NCBI GenBank assembly: GCA_947623765.1
Contig: CANQIG010000148.1
Location: forward strand, 1 to 5,186
From: an uncultured Clostridia bacterium
GTDB taxonomy: Bacteria; Bacillota; Clostridia; Oscillospirales; Acutalibacteraceae
Length of the DNA: 5,186 bases
Reading direction: 5' to 3'
Part shown: one piece after another, positions 5,179 to 5,186 of the stretch
How the letters are laid out: each line of letters begins with the position of its first letter
How positions within the stretch are numbered: the first letter of the stretch is position 1
The notes under the pieces: model-generated
What the model saw: only the letters and a program-made list of their open reading frames with translations
Databases searched by the model: none
Told to the model about the DNA's origin: nothing
Program-made: the position numbers and the translations under genes

Positions 5179-5186
5179 CAACGAAA

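Overview
This window is a stretch of the conserved ribosomal-protein superoperon (spc into alpha), all on the + strand. In order it holds the 3' end of rpsE (S5), rpmD (L30), rplO (L15), secY, adk, map, a small KOW-domain RNA-binding protein gene, infA (IF1), rpmJ (L36), rpsM (S13) and rpsK (S11). It ends with a strong Shine-Dalgarno for one more gene whose start codon falls just outside. Every gene is intact except rpsE, which is cut by the window edge.

The organism is most likely a GC-rich member of the Bacillota, class Clostridia, possibly an Oscillospirales/Ruminococcaceae-type gut anaerobe. Three things support this: the order secY-adk-map-KOW gene-infA-rpmJ-rpsM-rpsK matches the Bacillus/Clostridium arrangement, including the extra KOW gene that Bacillus subtilis carries as ybzG; the adenylate kinase has a four-cysteine zinc site in its LID; and the Shine-Dalgarno sequences are very strong (AAGGAGG, GAGGTGATC). 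The family-level placement is inference. GC content is high, about 60% by eye, mostly at third codon positions, which also creates many long antisense shadow frames.

Layout: positions 1-2098 hold rpsE-rpmD-rplO-secY, very tightly packed. The stop codons of rpsE and rplO's upstream neighbour rpmD merge into the next Shine-Dalgarno (TAAGGAGG), and secY begins at TTG one base after the rplO stop. A 92-base gap with a strong hairpin follows. Positions 2191-3858 hold adk-map-KOW, with adk and map overlapping as ATGA. A 43-base gap with a small GC hairpin leads to infA and rpmJ. A 103-base gap then holds a compact predicted three-way RNA junction directly before rpsM, and rpsK follows.

Together the genes supply ribosomal proteins of both subunits, the initiation factor IF1, the SecY translocation channel, the enzyme that removes the initiator methionine, and adenylate kinase for nucleotide balance. 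The genes are ordinary. The parts that deserve a second look are the non-coding gaps, above all the structured RNA before rpsM, which sits where Escherichia coli has its S4-responsive alpha-operon leader but looks different from it.
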